Origin: Mycobacterium sp. Aquia_213
GTDB lineage: Bacteria; Actinomycetota; Actinomycetes; Mycobacteriales; Mycobacteriaceae
DNA: 64,000 bases
Assembly (NCBI RefSeq): GCF_026625985.1
Contig: NZ_CP113116.1
Span: 1,798,001 to 1,862,000 of the forward strand
Reading direction: 5' to 3'
Shown here: in pieces, positions 44,772 to 53,434 of the stretch
Layout: every line of letters starts with the position of its first letter
How positions within the stretch are numbered: position 1 is the first letter of the stretch
The notes under the pieces: generated by a model
The model's database searches: none
What the model saw: the letters and a program-made list of their open reading frames with translations, nothing else
What the model was told of the DNA's origin: nothing
Made by a program: the position numbers and the translations under genes

Positions 44772-46357
44772 CCCGCTTTACGGGCTTCTTCCACCAGCTT
44801 CATCAACAGCGGTGATGCCAAGCTTAGCCCGCCGCCGCCGTCGCCGCGGTCCTCGATGCCATAACAAGGCACCAATCCACGGATCAGGTTGTCGCGGGCC
44901 ATCTTCGAAGGGTAGTGCGGTACCTCGGCAGCCTCATCGGAGGTCGCGATTGGTGACCATCCCGCGGTGTCTGGGGTGGTGCCTGGCCAGTTTGAGGTGC
45001 GCTCGGCGAACGAGGGAGTGTGGCTGAACATCACCGTGGGTGCCAATCGAGTGAACACACCTGACGGGCCGAGCTGATCGACGCCGAAGTCGACTATGTC
45101 CCTCATGCTCGCAGGGGCGTATTCCTCGGCGTCCTGCGGCTCGACGACGGTGAGCGCCTCCATCGAACAGCGGGTCAGCGCGGCGCCGACTTTCCAGTAG
45201 CCGCCCTGGTCTTCGCGTGCGGCCAGGGCGGCGATGGCGCCGATCGCACCGAGATAGCCGGTGAGGTAGTCGTTCATCAACACCGACACCACCGTCGGGG
45301 CGGCAAGACTCTCGGAGTGGGTGTGCATCACCCCGGTGACAGCCTGGGCGATCTGCTCGAACCCGGGCCGGGCATGCCATGGCGTGCCCTCGGTGTAACA
45401 CGACGCCGCTGCCACGACCAGGTTTGGGTTGATCCGTTGCAGGCCGGCGTCGTCGAGGCCAAGTCGGGCCAGCGCGCCGGGACGTTGACTGGACACCAGC
45501 ACATCGGCGCCAGCGAGCAGTTCAGCGAACCGGGCGAAACCGGCGCGCCCCTTGATGTCCAGGGCGATGTTGCGTTTGCCCCAACTGACGTCCAGCCACA
45601 ACGGCAGCACCCAGTCCCCGATCGGCGGCTGGACCTTGATGACGTCGGCGCCCTGCTCTGCCAACAGCCGCCCGATGGTCGGACCGGCCACCAGATGAGT
45701 CAGCTCGACGACTCGTACGCCCTCCAGGGGCCGGTGCCGCGCAGGGCCGAGCCGACGCTGACCGCCGGTTGCCTGACGATCGATCTCGACCATCGGACGC
45801 TGGGCAGTCGCAGCACCTTGGGGCATTGCGAGCCATTCCTCGCGGCTGCGTACGACTCCCAACGCCAAACCTGCCTCGGCAGCCTCGTCCTCGAGCTGCT
45901 GAGCGGTCTTGGTCGCCACCACTGCTTGAATTGCTGTCGCCGTGTTCGCGCAGTCCAGATAGGACAGCAGAGCATCACGTAGGTGAGGGTGCAGTCCGAT
46001 CATGTGGACGTAGCGGTCGTCGGCGGTGCGGTAGGTGCCGTTGTCCGGGCCAATTGGCCAGGTGTCCATCAAGGTGCCGTAGCCGTTGAGGAAATGTAAC
46101 TGACCGGAATTCAGCGCCAGCCCGCAGTGGCGCCGGTTCAGTGTCATCGTCTGCGGGGGCATGCCGCGCAACATGCCGATGTAGTCGACTACCGAACCGA
46201 ACGCAGCCATCACCCCCACCGCATAGTCGTGGATCTTGATCGGACTGGGACTGTAAGACACGCCGGGTTCGACGGTGATCTTCGCCGGATCGACCGTGAA
46301 CGGTAGCGCGTCGGTCACAGTGTCATAGACCGATTTCTGAAATGGCTGGGTGATCAT
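44768..46357 (-). CDS. Family III CoA-transferase with two-part, permuted-looking layout
   Basis: 529 residues; AAAGG precedes ATG 46357. Residues 210 onward look like the start of a normal CaiB/BaiF family III CoA-transferase (PLEGVRVVELTHLVAGPTIGRLLAEQGADVIKVQPP-type segment, split here for brevity). Residues 1-205 look like the usual C-terminal part (GTYRTADDRYVHMIGLHPHLRD, EWLAMPQG). So the domains are in reversed order or one half comes from a second copy. The family moves CoA between acids, or racemises 2-methylacyl-CoA. It is divergent from a PucR regulator, 211 bases between starts. Confidence 0.8.
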   Translation of the reverse strand: MITQPFQKSVYDTVTDALPFTVDPAKITVEPGVSYSPSPIKIHDYAVGVMAAFGSVVDYIGMLRGMPPQTMTLNRRHCGLALNSGQLHFLNGYGTLMDTWPIGPDNGTYRTADDRYVHMIGLHPHLRDALLSYLDCANTATAIQAVVATKTAQQLEDEAAEAGLALGVVRSREEWLAMPQGAATAQRPMVEIDRQATGGQRRLGPARHRPLEGVRVVELTHLVAGPTIGRLLAEQGADVIKVQPPIGDWVLPLWLDVSWGKRNIALDIKGRAGFARFAELLAGADVLVSSQRPGALARLGLDDAGLQRINPNLVVAAASCYTEGTPWHARPGFEQIAQAVTGVMHTHSESLAAPTVVSVLMNDYLTGYLGAIGAIAALAAREDQGGYWKVGAALTRCSMEALTVVEPQDAEEYAPASMRDIVDFGVDQLGPSGVFTRLAPTVMFSHTPSFAERTSNWPGTTPDTAGWSPIATSDEAAEVPHYPSKMARDNLIRGLVPCYGIEDRGDGGGGLSLASPLLMKLVEEARKAG

Positions 46358-46554
46358 CGACTGCCTTTCCCATCGTCAATTGCTTTGCTGAACCGAGAGT
46401 TTGGGCTAGCGGCGCGATCGCTTGGGATCTCCGGGAGACGCCGCGCCGATCTAATCGTCGCCAGCCGCGGAGCACAGGTCGATGGACGCGGTGCCAAACC
46501 TCGTGCGCTCTGTGTTGTCATGGCGAACAAACCGGGCGCCGCGCCAAGCTCGTC

Positions 46555-46560
46555 TACCCT
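46555..46560 (+). promoter_or_regulatory. Candidate -10 (TACCCT) of the pucR-like gene
   Basis: TACCCT ends 8 bases before ATG 46569, giving a leaderless or near-leaderless mRNA. Confidence 0.4.
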
Positions 46561-46568
46561 CAAGACCT

Positions 46569-47756
46569 ATGGCGGGCGCCGACATGGACGTGCAGGTCGT
46601 CAAAATTGGAGAGCTGCTCAACGGGCAGCTCGACGGGCTGGTGGCCAAGGTGGTGACCGCGATTCGCGCTGAAGTCCCGTTCTACAAGAACACCCAGGTA
46701 ATCCCCGACGACGTGCTCGTACCCGCCACCGCCAACAACCTACGGTTCGTCTTCCAAGCTCTTGAAGAAGGCACCGAGTTCAACACCTCACCCGCGGTGG
46801 CCACCGGCGGGACCCGCGCCGCAGCAGGGGTGCCGCTGGCCGTGGTGATGCATGCGTTTCGGGTTGCATCGCACGTGTTGTGGGACGTGATGATCGAGCT
46901 GGCCGGAGCGCACCCGGGTATTAGCGGGCAAGCGCTGATCGTGGCGACCTCCAGGTTCTGGCGCGCCCAGGACCTCTACACCGACACGATGGCAGGCGCC
47001 TACCGCCAGCAAGCGGCACAACAGGTCATCGACGACGAAGCCGAACGCTCGGCACTGACCGAAGCGCTGCTCGATGGCCGGCCATTGGGCGACTACGGTC
47101 TCTGGGACATCGCCCAGCTGCTACGCATCCCCGCCCACGGACCGTATCTGGTGATAGCCGCAACGACCCCGGCCGTCGGCAAGCAGGCCCTGCCCGGGAT
47201 CACGGCGATGCTGCGCAGCGCCGACATCTTCTCGGCGTGGCGGCTGCTGCCCGATCTGCAGACCGGTATTGCCCACATTCCCTCCACCACTGCTCGGGAC
47301 AACCTGCTGGCGTTGTTGTCGCGGGTCGCGACCACTCGGGTCGGGGTCAGTCCACTGTTCGACGACCTCGCCGACACCGCCCAGGCGCTGCGATACGCGC
47401 GGATCACACTCTCGGCGCGCGCGAAAGGCGGCGGTTACGTAGCCGTATTCGACAACTCCGTCTTGGGCGTTGCCGCTGTGAGCGCACCCGAGGTGAACGG
47501 CAAGCTCGCCGAGATCGTCCTTGGAGCATTCAACGACTTCTCCGGCACCGAACGGGAGGTCCTCATTCACACCTTCAATGTCTGGCTCGACAATGGCGGA
47601 TCAGTTCCCAAAGCCGCAGCCCAGTTGCAATGTCACCCCAACACCGTGCGTTACCGTCTGCGGAGAATCGAGGAACGCACCGGCCGCACACTGGCCGAGC
47701 CGCGGCAACTCGCCGAACTATGCTTGGCGTTCGAAATCTATCAACACAAGTCTTGA
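46569..47756 (+). CDS. PucR-family transcriptional regulator
   Basis: 395 residues. The C-terminal helix-turn-helix is that of PucR/CdaR proteins: LIHTFNVWLDNGGSVPKAA and CHPNTVRYRLRRIEE near residues 335-375. The middle has a GGDEF-like/PucR core and the N-terminus an all-helical sensor region. PucR-type activators usually control a nearby catabolic gene; the divergent CoA-transferase is the probable target. ATG 46569 is chosen by the promoter; ATG 46584 is possible. Confidence 0.88.
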   Translation: MAGADMDVQVVKIGELLNGQLDGLVAKVVTAIRAEVPFYKNTQVIPDDVLVPATANNLRFVFQALEEGTEFNTSPAVATGGTRAAAGVPLAVVMHAFRVASHVLWDVMIELAGAHPGISGQALIVATSRFWRAQDLYTDTMAGAYRQQAAQQVIDDEAERSALTEALLDGRPLGDYGLWDIAQLLRIPAHGPYLVIAATTPAVGKQALPGITAMLRSADIFSAWRLLPDLQTGIAHIPSTTARDNLLALLSRVATTRVGVSPLFDDLADTAQALRYARITLSARAKGGGYVAVFDNSVLGVAAVSAPEVNGKLAEIVLGAFNDFSGTEREVLIHTFNVWLDNGGSVPKAAAQLQCHPNTVRYRLRRIEERTGRTLAEPRQLAELCLAFEIYQHKS

Positions 47757-47828
47757 ACCGACATTCCACGAAGGCCGTTGGCGTTCACGGTGATCCGAGA
47801 ACTCAGTTTTGCGGGTCTCCGATGTCAG

Positions 47829-48400
47829 CTATTCCGGGACGGTGTTCAATTGTGCTCGGGCTTGGTCGATCTGATCGAGGGCATACCGCGCGGCGTCCGC
47901 GCTTGTCATCTTCGCTCCGGCTTCGCTCAGTGACTGGTACACGTTGTCGCCGAGCACTTCCCGCAGATGGGCGATCGTTACTTCGATTTCGGGAACAGCC
48001 GCCAGCGCGCGAGCGGTAAGTGCGAAGCCGACGACGGTGGCGGACGCCTCATGCCGTCCGATCCGATCGAAGTGACTGGCGAGAATTGCCAGTGGGCTCG
48101 CCAGCTGAGAGTAACTACCGGCATCGAAATAGTTCTTGATCGCCAGGTCAAGAAATCAAGGGCGTCCGTCGGGTCGCAGTTGGAGGCGAAGGCGGGCAGG
48201 CCCGTCGCGAGGTAGGACTCGATCATCCGATTGCCGCTGCCCTGAGCGATCGTCAAACCCCGGCGCAGCGCGTCGTATGCCGCCGCCGGATTCGCGTCGC
48301 GCATGGCTTAGCCGTACGCGAAAAGTGAAAAGGCTTGAGCGCCAGGATTGTCGATGGCATCGGCCGCATCGAGCGCCACCCACCGATGCGTCGGCGCAGC
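47829..48400 (-). pseudogene. Decayed C-terminus of an AAA-ATPase/LuxR-type regulator
   Basis: On the minus strand a repeat-rich helical C-terminus can be read in pieces. From about 48400: ALDAADAIDNPGAQAFSLFAYG, then TAA (about 48309), then AMRDANPAAAYDALRRG with LTIAQGSGNR and NCDPTDALDF. A one-base deletion near 48151-48156 shifts the frame; the tail continues LDLAIKNYFDAGSYSQL, ILASHFDRIGRHEASATVVGFA, AHLREVLGDNVYQSL and ends QIDQARAQLNTVPE with TAG at 47829-47831. This is the tail pattern of the large mycobacterial ATPase/LuxR or cyclase-linked regulators. The first 80% of the gene is missing. Confidence 0.8.
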
Positions 48401-48426
48401 ACATCGCGACTGACTTTCACGGCTTC

Positions 48427-48924
48427 TCAGGGGATCAGGATGTAGCTCATCCCCGGGGCCTGGGCGACGGTGCGCGTGTCGAATTCGTGGAAGCCGCTGG
48501 TGCGGAAACCGTTTGACGCGCTGGCCCCATAACCGGTGTTCATTTCGGTGATCGTGATGTTGCTGCCATTGACGGCGTCGACCCAGGCGACGTGTCCGAC
48601 GCCCCCGACGAGCGCGCTGCTGAAGACGGCGATCGAGTGGGGTTGCGCTTCGTTCACTACCGTCCAACCTGCGGCTTGCGCTTGGCTAGCCCAGGTTTCG
48701 GCATTTCCGGTCAGCGCTCGAATGTAGTAGCCGGTATGGGCGTGTATCTGTTCTTGAGCGCCCCAAGTGCAATAGCCCTCGTAGTCGCCACTAAGCGGGT
48801 TGTGGTCGATTGTGCGGCCTATGGCCGCTGCCGGATCCCCGTTGGCCGGGGCCGGCGCCATTGACGCGCCCAGTGAGAGTGCGCTGCTCACCGCGACGGC
48901 GGCCACCACTCCGCTGCGCTTCAT
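48427..48924 (-). CDS. Secreted CHAP-domain protein
   Basis: 165 residues with a signal peptide (1-28, cleavage after AN). The mature part is a compact CHAP amidase/peptidase domain: Cys52 in GYCTWGAQ, His111 in GVGHVAWVD and Glu127 in TITEMN form the expected site. CHAP enzymes cut peptidoglycan cross-links or stems. Many mycobacterial single-domain CHAP proteins are secreted; the precise bond cut is unknown. It abuts the pseudogene on the same strand. Confidence 0.82.
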   Translation of the reverse strand: MKRSGVVAAVAVSSALSLGASMAPAPANGDPAAAIGRTIDHNPLSGDYEGYCTWGAQEQIHAHTGYYIRALTGNAETWASQAQAAGWTVVNEAQPHSIAVFSSALVGGVGHVAWVDAVNGSNITITEMNTGYGASASNGFRTSGFHEFDTRTVAQAPGMSYILIP

Positions 48925-49151
48925 GCGCGTCCTCTCGTCGGCTCATCAACCCGTTACCTTCCTGTTATCGCCTCGAGACCGGAATTCGTTTCACACGGTC
49001 GGGTTCTAGGCGAAGGGGACCACTTCAGTGCTGGCAAACCGGCAGTTGGTCGCGGTGGTGGTGATTGCACGCGAAATTACGTTTCGGGGTTCTGACCAAT
49101 CAGGACGCCGGTACGGTAACCGCACCATAGTCTTCGGCAAGGAGGCCTCTC

Positions 49152-49577
49152 GTGCGGCGAAAAATCTTCATGCTTGCGGGAACGGTGGCCATTTCGGTGC
49201 TCATCGCGGGTTGCTCGAGCGGCAAGTCGGGGTCGGGGTCGAGTCAGACGCCTTCGTCGAGTTCATCTGCCACGCAAACAAGTTCGGCCTCGCCCCAAGC
49301 GCCGTCCGCTTCGACGCAGGCCGCGCCGCCCGACGCGTCGACCTGCCTTGACATCTCCTTTGCCAAAGACAGCCTTATGGTTTCGATGAAACCGGAGGAC
49401 GCGCGCAAGAACGCCGACATCCTCGAGAAGTACAACCCTCCCGATGTGGTCAAGGCCGCGATTGAGCATTTCGTTACCACCGGCGGCATAACCCCCGCGG
49501 ACCCCGACGCCGATGCCAACAACCGCCTGATCGCCACCTGGCTCAAGCAAATGTGCCCCAACGTGAACACATACTGA
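49152..49577 (+). CDS. Lipoprotein with Ser-rich linker
   Basis: 141 residues from GTG 49152 (AAGGAGG upstream). Lipobox LIAGC places the lipid-bearing Cys at 21. A Ser/Ala/Gln-rich linker (22-60) leads to a small C-terminal domain (60-141) with two cysteines (STCLDIS and KQMCPN) likely joined. No family recognised. A TAGTCT -10 lies about 25 bases upstream of the start. Confidence 0.8.
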   Translation: MRRKIFMLAGTVAISVLIAGCSSGKSGSGSSQTPSSSSSATQTSSASPQAPSASTQAAPPDASTCLDISFAKDSLMVSMKPEDARKNADILEKYNPPDVVKAAIEHFVTTGGITPADPDADANNRLIATWLKQMCPNVNTY

Positions 49578-49657
49578 TCCACTGGATCCGTCTTCTCGGC
49601 CCACGCCTATACCCGGCGCGTGCTTATTCACACTGGTCGGGCGACAATGGAAGGGCC

Positions 49658-51700
49658 ATGGACTTTTACAACAGCTACAGCCAGGGTTTTGTCCGGGTCG
49701 CCGCGTGCACGCACCACACCTCGCTGGGCGACCCGGCGGCCAATGCTGCCTCGGTGTTGAGGTTGGCCGGTGAGTGCCACGACGAGGGTGTCGCCCTGGT
49801 CGTCTTTCCGGAATTGACGCTGTCCGGCTACTCGATCGAGGACATCGTCCTGCAAGACCTCTTGCTCGACGACGTCGAAACCGCCCTCGCGGATGTCGTC
49901 GCCGCATCGACCGATCTGCTGCCCATCCTGGTGGTCGGCGCGCCGCTGCGCTACCGGCAGCGCATCTACAACACCGCGGTCGTCATTCACCGCGGCGTGG
50001 TGCTCGGGGTGGCGCCCAAGTCGTATCTGCCCACGTATCGCGAGTTCTACGAGCACCGCCAAGTCGCCCCCGGTGACGACGAGCACGGCATCATCCGCAT
50101 CGGCGACATCGAGGCGCCGTTTGGTCCGGATCTGCTGTTCGCGGCCTCCGATTTTCCCGATTTCGTGCTGCACGTCGAAATCTGCGAGGACATGTTCGTG
50201 CCGATTCCGCCGAGCGCGGAAGCGGCGCTGGGCGGTGCGACGGTGCTGGCGAACCTGTCCGGCAGCCCGATCACGATCGGGCGGGCCGAGGATCGTCGGC
50301 TGCTGGCCCGCTCGGCATCGTCACGATGCCTGGCCGCCTACATCTATGCCGCCGCGGGGGAGGGCGAGTCGACCACCGACCTGGCGTGGGACGGGCAGAC
50401 CATGATCTTCGAAAACGGTGTGCTGCTGGCCGAATCCGAGCGCTTCCCCAAGGGGGAGCGCCGTTCGGTGGCCGACGTCGACACGGGGTTGCTGCGTTCG
50501 GAGCGGCTGCGGATGGGTACCTTCGACGACAACCGGCGCCATCACCGGCCGTTGACGGAGTCGTTCCGGCGCATCGAGTTTCGGCTTGATCCGCCTGCCG
50601 GCGACATCGGACTACGGCGGACGATCGAGCGTTTTCCGTTCGTCCCCGCCGATCCACAACGGCTGCAACAGGATTGCTACGAGGCCTATAACATCCAGGT
50701 GTCCGGGCTCGAACAGCGATTGCGTGCGCTGAACTATCCCAAGGTCGTCATCGGGGTGTCCGGTGGGCTGGACTCGACGCACGCGCTGATCGTCGCCGCG
50801 CACGCGATGGACCGCGAGAACCGGCCGCGCAGCGACATTCTGGCGTTCACTTTGCCGGGCTTTGCGACGGGCGAACGCACCAAACGCAACGCGATCGAGC
50901 TGGGCCGCGCGCTCGGGGTGACCTTCGCCGAGATCGACATCCGCGACACCGCGGAGCTGATGCTCAAGGAGATGGATCACCCGTTCTCCCGCGGCGAGAA
51001 GGCCTACGACGTCACCTTCGAGAACGTCCAGGCCGGCCTGCGCACCGATTACCTGTTCCGGCTGGCCAATCAGCGCGGCGGCATCGTGCTGGGTACCGGC
51101 GATCTCTCCGAGCTGGGCCTGGGATGGTCGACATACGGTGTCGGCGACCAGATGTCGCACTACAACGTCAACGCGGGCGTGCCCAAGACGCTGATTCAGC
51201 ACCTGATCCGCTGGGTCATCGCGTCGGGGCAGTTCGAGTCCGACGTCGACGCGGTGCTGCAGTCGGTGCTCGACACCGAGATCACTCCCGAACTCATTCC
51301 CGCCGGTGCGGAAGAGGAGCTGCAGAGCAGCGAGGCCAAGGTCGGACCCTATGCTCTGCAGGACTTTTCGCTGTTCCACGTGCTGCGCTACGGATTCCGG
51401 CCGTCGAAGATCGCGTTCCTGGCCTGGCATGCGTGGAACGACCCCGAGCAGGGCAACTGGCCGGCCGGATTCCCCGCGGACAAGCGGCCGTCGTATCAGC
51501 TGAAGGAGATCCGGCACTGGTTGCAGATCTTCGTGCAGCGGTTCTACTCGTTCAGTCAGTTCAAACGCTCGGCATTGCCCAACGGCCCGAAGGTGTCCTA
51601 CGGCGGCGCGCTGTCGCCGCGCGGCGACTGGCGCGCCCCGTCGGACATGTCCGCGCGCATCTGGCTCGACGAGATCGACCGCGAGATACCCGAGGACTGA
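49658..51700 (+). CDS. nadE: Glutamine-dependent NAD+ synthetase
   Basis: 680 residues (M. tuberculosis NadE is 679). Final step of NAD synthesis: amidation of deamido-NAD with glutamine-derived ammonia. The N-terminal nitrilase-type glutaminase (1-290) has the Glu-Lys-Cys triad with catalytic Cys176 in HVEICED; the synthetase domain has the PP-loop SGGLDSTHAL (about 367-376). ATG 49658 follows GGAAGGG. In M. tuberculosis it follows proB directly. Confidence 0.97.
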   Translation: MDFYNSYSQGFVRVAACTHHTSLGDPAANAASVLRLAGECHDEGVALVVFPELTLSGYSIEDIVLQDLLLDDVETALADVVAASTDLLPILVVGAPLRYRQRIYNTAVVIHRGVVLGVAPKSYLPTYREFYEHRQVAPGDDEHGIIRIGDIEAPFGPDLLFAASDFPDFVLHVEICEDMFVPIPPSAEAALGGATVLANLSGSPITIGRAEDRRLLARSASSRCLAAYIYAAAGEGESTTDLAWDGQTMIFENGVLLAESERFPKGERRSVADVDTGLLRSERLRMGTFDDNRRHHRPLTESFRRIEFRLDPPAGDIGLRRTIERFPFVPADPQRLQQDCYEAYNIQVSGLEQRLRALNYPKVVIGVSGGLDSTHALIVAAHAMDRENRPRSDILAFTLPGFATGERTKRNAIELGRALGVTFAEIDIRDTAELMLKEMDHPFSRGEKAYDVTFENVQAGLRTDYLFRLANQRGGIVLGTGDLSELGLGWSTYGVGDQMSHYNVNAGVPKTLIQHLIRWVIASGQFESDVDAVLQSVLDTEITPELIPAGAEEELQSSEAKVGPYALQDFSLFHVLRYGFRPSKIAFLAWHAWNDPEQGNWPAGFPADKRPSYQLKEIRHWLQIFVQRFYSFSQFKRSALPNGPKVSYGGALSPRGDWRAPSDMSARIWLDEIDREIPED

Positions 51701-51794
51701 CGCCGCTCGAGCCCGATCGCCGCGAGCGTAGCGCCAGGGCGAGAAATCGGCCGAGAATTCGCCGCAGCGTTACGCTCGCGAACAGCTATCGGGC

Positions 51795-52202
51795 TTACGT
51801 CCTGGCGCGGCGCCAGCCCTGGTACTGCAGCTCCGCGAAGAACAGCGTGTAGATGCCCGATCCCAAGGTGGCGACCACACCGGTGGCGGTCAACGGGAAG
51901 ACATCGGCGAGCACCAGGACGACGGCGGCCACCGTGTAGAGCAGGTTGCCGAGCACGACGGCCATGCCGGCGCGGCGCACCGACGGTAGCGATGCCAGCC
52001 AGAGCACCAGCACGCCATAGGCGATAAAGAATGCGGCCATGCCGTACTCGAATGCTTTCGTGGTGCCGGATGTCGTGGCCAGCCAACCGGCCAGCGGGAC
52101 GCCGGCCAGGCCGGCCAGACCGGTGATGGCGGCGTCGGCGCGCATCGCGAGGCGCAGCAAACCGTCGCGCGTGCGGTTGCGGTCAAGAGTGGTGGCGGAC
52201 AT
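51795..52202 (-). CDS. Four-helix membrane protein
   Basis: 135 residues with a cytoplasmic N-terminus (SATTLDRNRTRDG) and four hydrophobic segments at about 25-43, 52-72, 79-100 and 104-122. No catalytic or metal motifs. AAGGG precedes ATG 52202. It lies downstream of the organic-acid operon on the same strand, 126 bases after the PEBP gene, so it may share its transcript. Function unknown. Confidence 0.7.
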   Translation of the reverse strand: MSATTLDRNRTRDGLLRLAMRADAAITGLAGLAGVPLAGWLATTSGTTKAFEYGMAAFFIAYGVLVLWLASLPSVRRAGMAVVLGNLLYTVAAVVLVLADVFPLTATGVVATLGSGIYTLFFAELQYQGWRRART

Positions 52203-52328
52203 GACTTTCCCTTCTGGTTGGGTGCTATCGATGCCACTGACGTTTCTCGGAAAGCACTGCCAGATCGACGCCAGGCGCTGCCAACTACTGCCAACCGCAG
52301 GTCAGCGGGTTGCGGAGGGTGCGCGGGC

Positions 52329-52874
52329 CTAGCGCTCGTAGGTACCGGTCAGTGTGCCGCGGGCGAGCACGTGTCCGGCCATGGCGGCCAGCAGAGCCTT
52401 TGCGGTGGCGACGTCTTCCGGGACCGGCGTATCGATCGCGAACACGTGGAAGCGGTAGCGGTGCGGTCCGTGCCCGGGGATCGGTCGCGGGCCGGCATAG
52501 CCGCGATGCCCCAGATCCGCACGGATAAACCGTATCCCCGGTGTGCTGGGCCGCAACGCGCCCGCCGCCACGTGGTCCACCGTCGGTTCGATCACCGCGA
52601 CCGTGTGCAGCAGCGGACGGGGGAGCGGAACGTCGACGTCGTCGATGATCAGGACCGTCTGCCGGGTCTGCGGTGGCACCCCTTCCCAGCGCAGGTGCGG
52701 CGAGGTGTTGTCACCCACACCTTTTCCCGCACTCGAGGACGGCATCGCGGCGCCGTCGGCGAACGCCGCGCTGGTGACCGTGATGGATTCGGGCGCATCA
52801 AAGTCAGCACCGGACAACGGGCCTCGCTGTGCACCGGCGCGGACGCCGCGCAGCAGCCTGCCCAGCAGCGCCAT
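52329..52874 (-). CDS. YbhB/YbcL-type PEBP (Raf-kinase-inhibitor-like) protein
   Basis: 181 residues. The phosphatidylethanolamine-binding-protein fold is shown by SPHLRWEGVPPQTRQTVLIIDDVDVP, GYAGPRPIPGHGPHRYRFHVFA and the His-rich anion site. Bacterial members are small soluble proteins of uncertain role. The start codon overlaps the stop of the LeuD-like gene by one base, so it is the last gene of the operon. Confidence 0.85.
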   Translation of the reverse strand: MALLGRLLRGVRAGAQRGPLSGADFDAPESITVTSAAFADGAAMPSSSAGKGVGDNTSPHLRWEGVPPQTRQTVLIIDDVDVPLPRPLLHTVAVIEPTVDHVAAGALRPSTPGIRFIRADLGHRGYAGPRPIPGHGPHRYRFHVFAIDTPVPEDVATAKALLAAMAGHVLARGTLTGTYER

Positions 52875-53434
52875 CAGGCGCCGCTTCCCGCGCCGCGCAT
52901 GGCGACCGCGCTGGAGCGCAACAGGTCGCCGAGCTCGGCGGGCAGATATCCCTGCGCCGCGAGCCGGGGCATGACGCCACCGCTTTCGATGATCTCGAGA
53001 ATCAGGTCGGGCAGCCGAGGAACCGTCCCCGACTCTCCGGTGCTGTCATTGCGCCAGCCGCCCTCGGTCAGGTTGAAGGTTCCGGTATCGCCCTCACTGA
53101 ATATTGTGGTGGCGTTGGGCACGGTGATCGCCGGCAGCCCGGCGTTCACGGCGTTGCGGAAAAACAGCGAATTGAATTCCTCGGCGACGAGCCCGGCGAC
53201 GCCCAGTTCAGTGAAAAGGGAAGCAACCGGCCGCGACGAACCGAGTCCGAAGTTCTTGCCGGCCAGCACGATATCGCCCGGTGAAACCTGATCGGTCCAG
53301 CCCGGTCGGACCTCGTAGAAGATATGTTTGGCCGCTTCGGGCGGATCCATTTTCATCGCGAAGGCGGGGTACATGGCGTCGGTATTGAGGTTGTCACCGA
53401 ACGCCCAGACCTTGCCGGAGAAGCACACCGTCAT
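52874..53434 (-). CDS. LeuD-like small subunit of an aconitase-family hydro-lyase
   Basis: 186 residues. Swivelling domain of aconitase/isopropylmalate-isomerase type: GDNLNTDAMYP, then the substrate-contact GKNFGLGSSRP and VAEEFNSLFFRNAVNAG. It works with the LeuC-like subunit encoded upstream, with a four-base overlap (ATGA). The GNFGCGSSREH-like motif has Leu instead of Cys and RPV instead of REH, which argues for a substrate different from isopropylmalate. The longer frame upstream runs through the leuC-like gene and is false. Confidence 0.85.
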   Translation of the reverse strand: MTVCFSGKVWAFGDNLNTDAMYPAFAMKMDPPEAAKHIFYEVRPGWTDQVSPGDIVLAGKNFGLGSSRPVASLFTELGVAGLVAEEFNSLFFRNAVNAGLPAITVPNATTIFSEGDTGTFNLTEGGWRNDSTGESGTVPRLPDLILEIIESGGVMPRLAAQGYLPAELGDLLRSSAVAMRGAGSGA

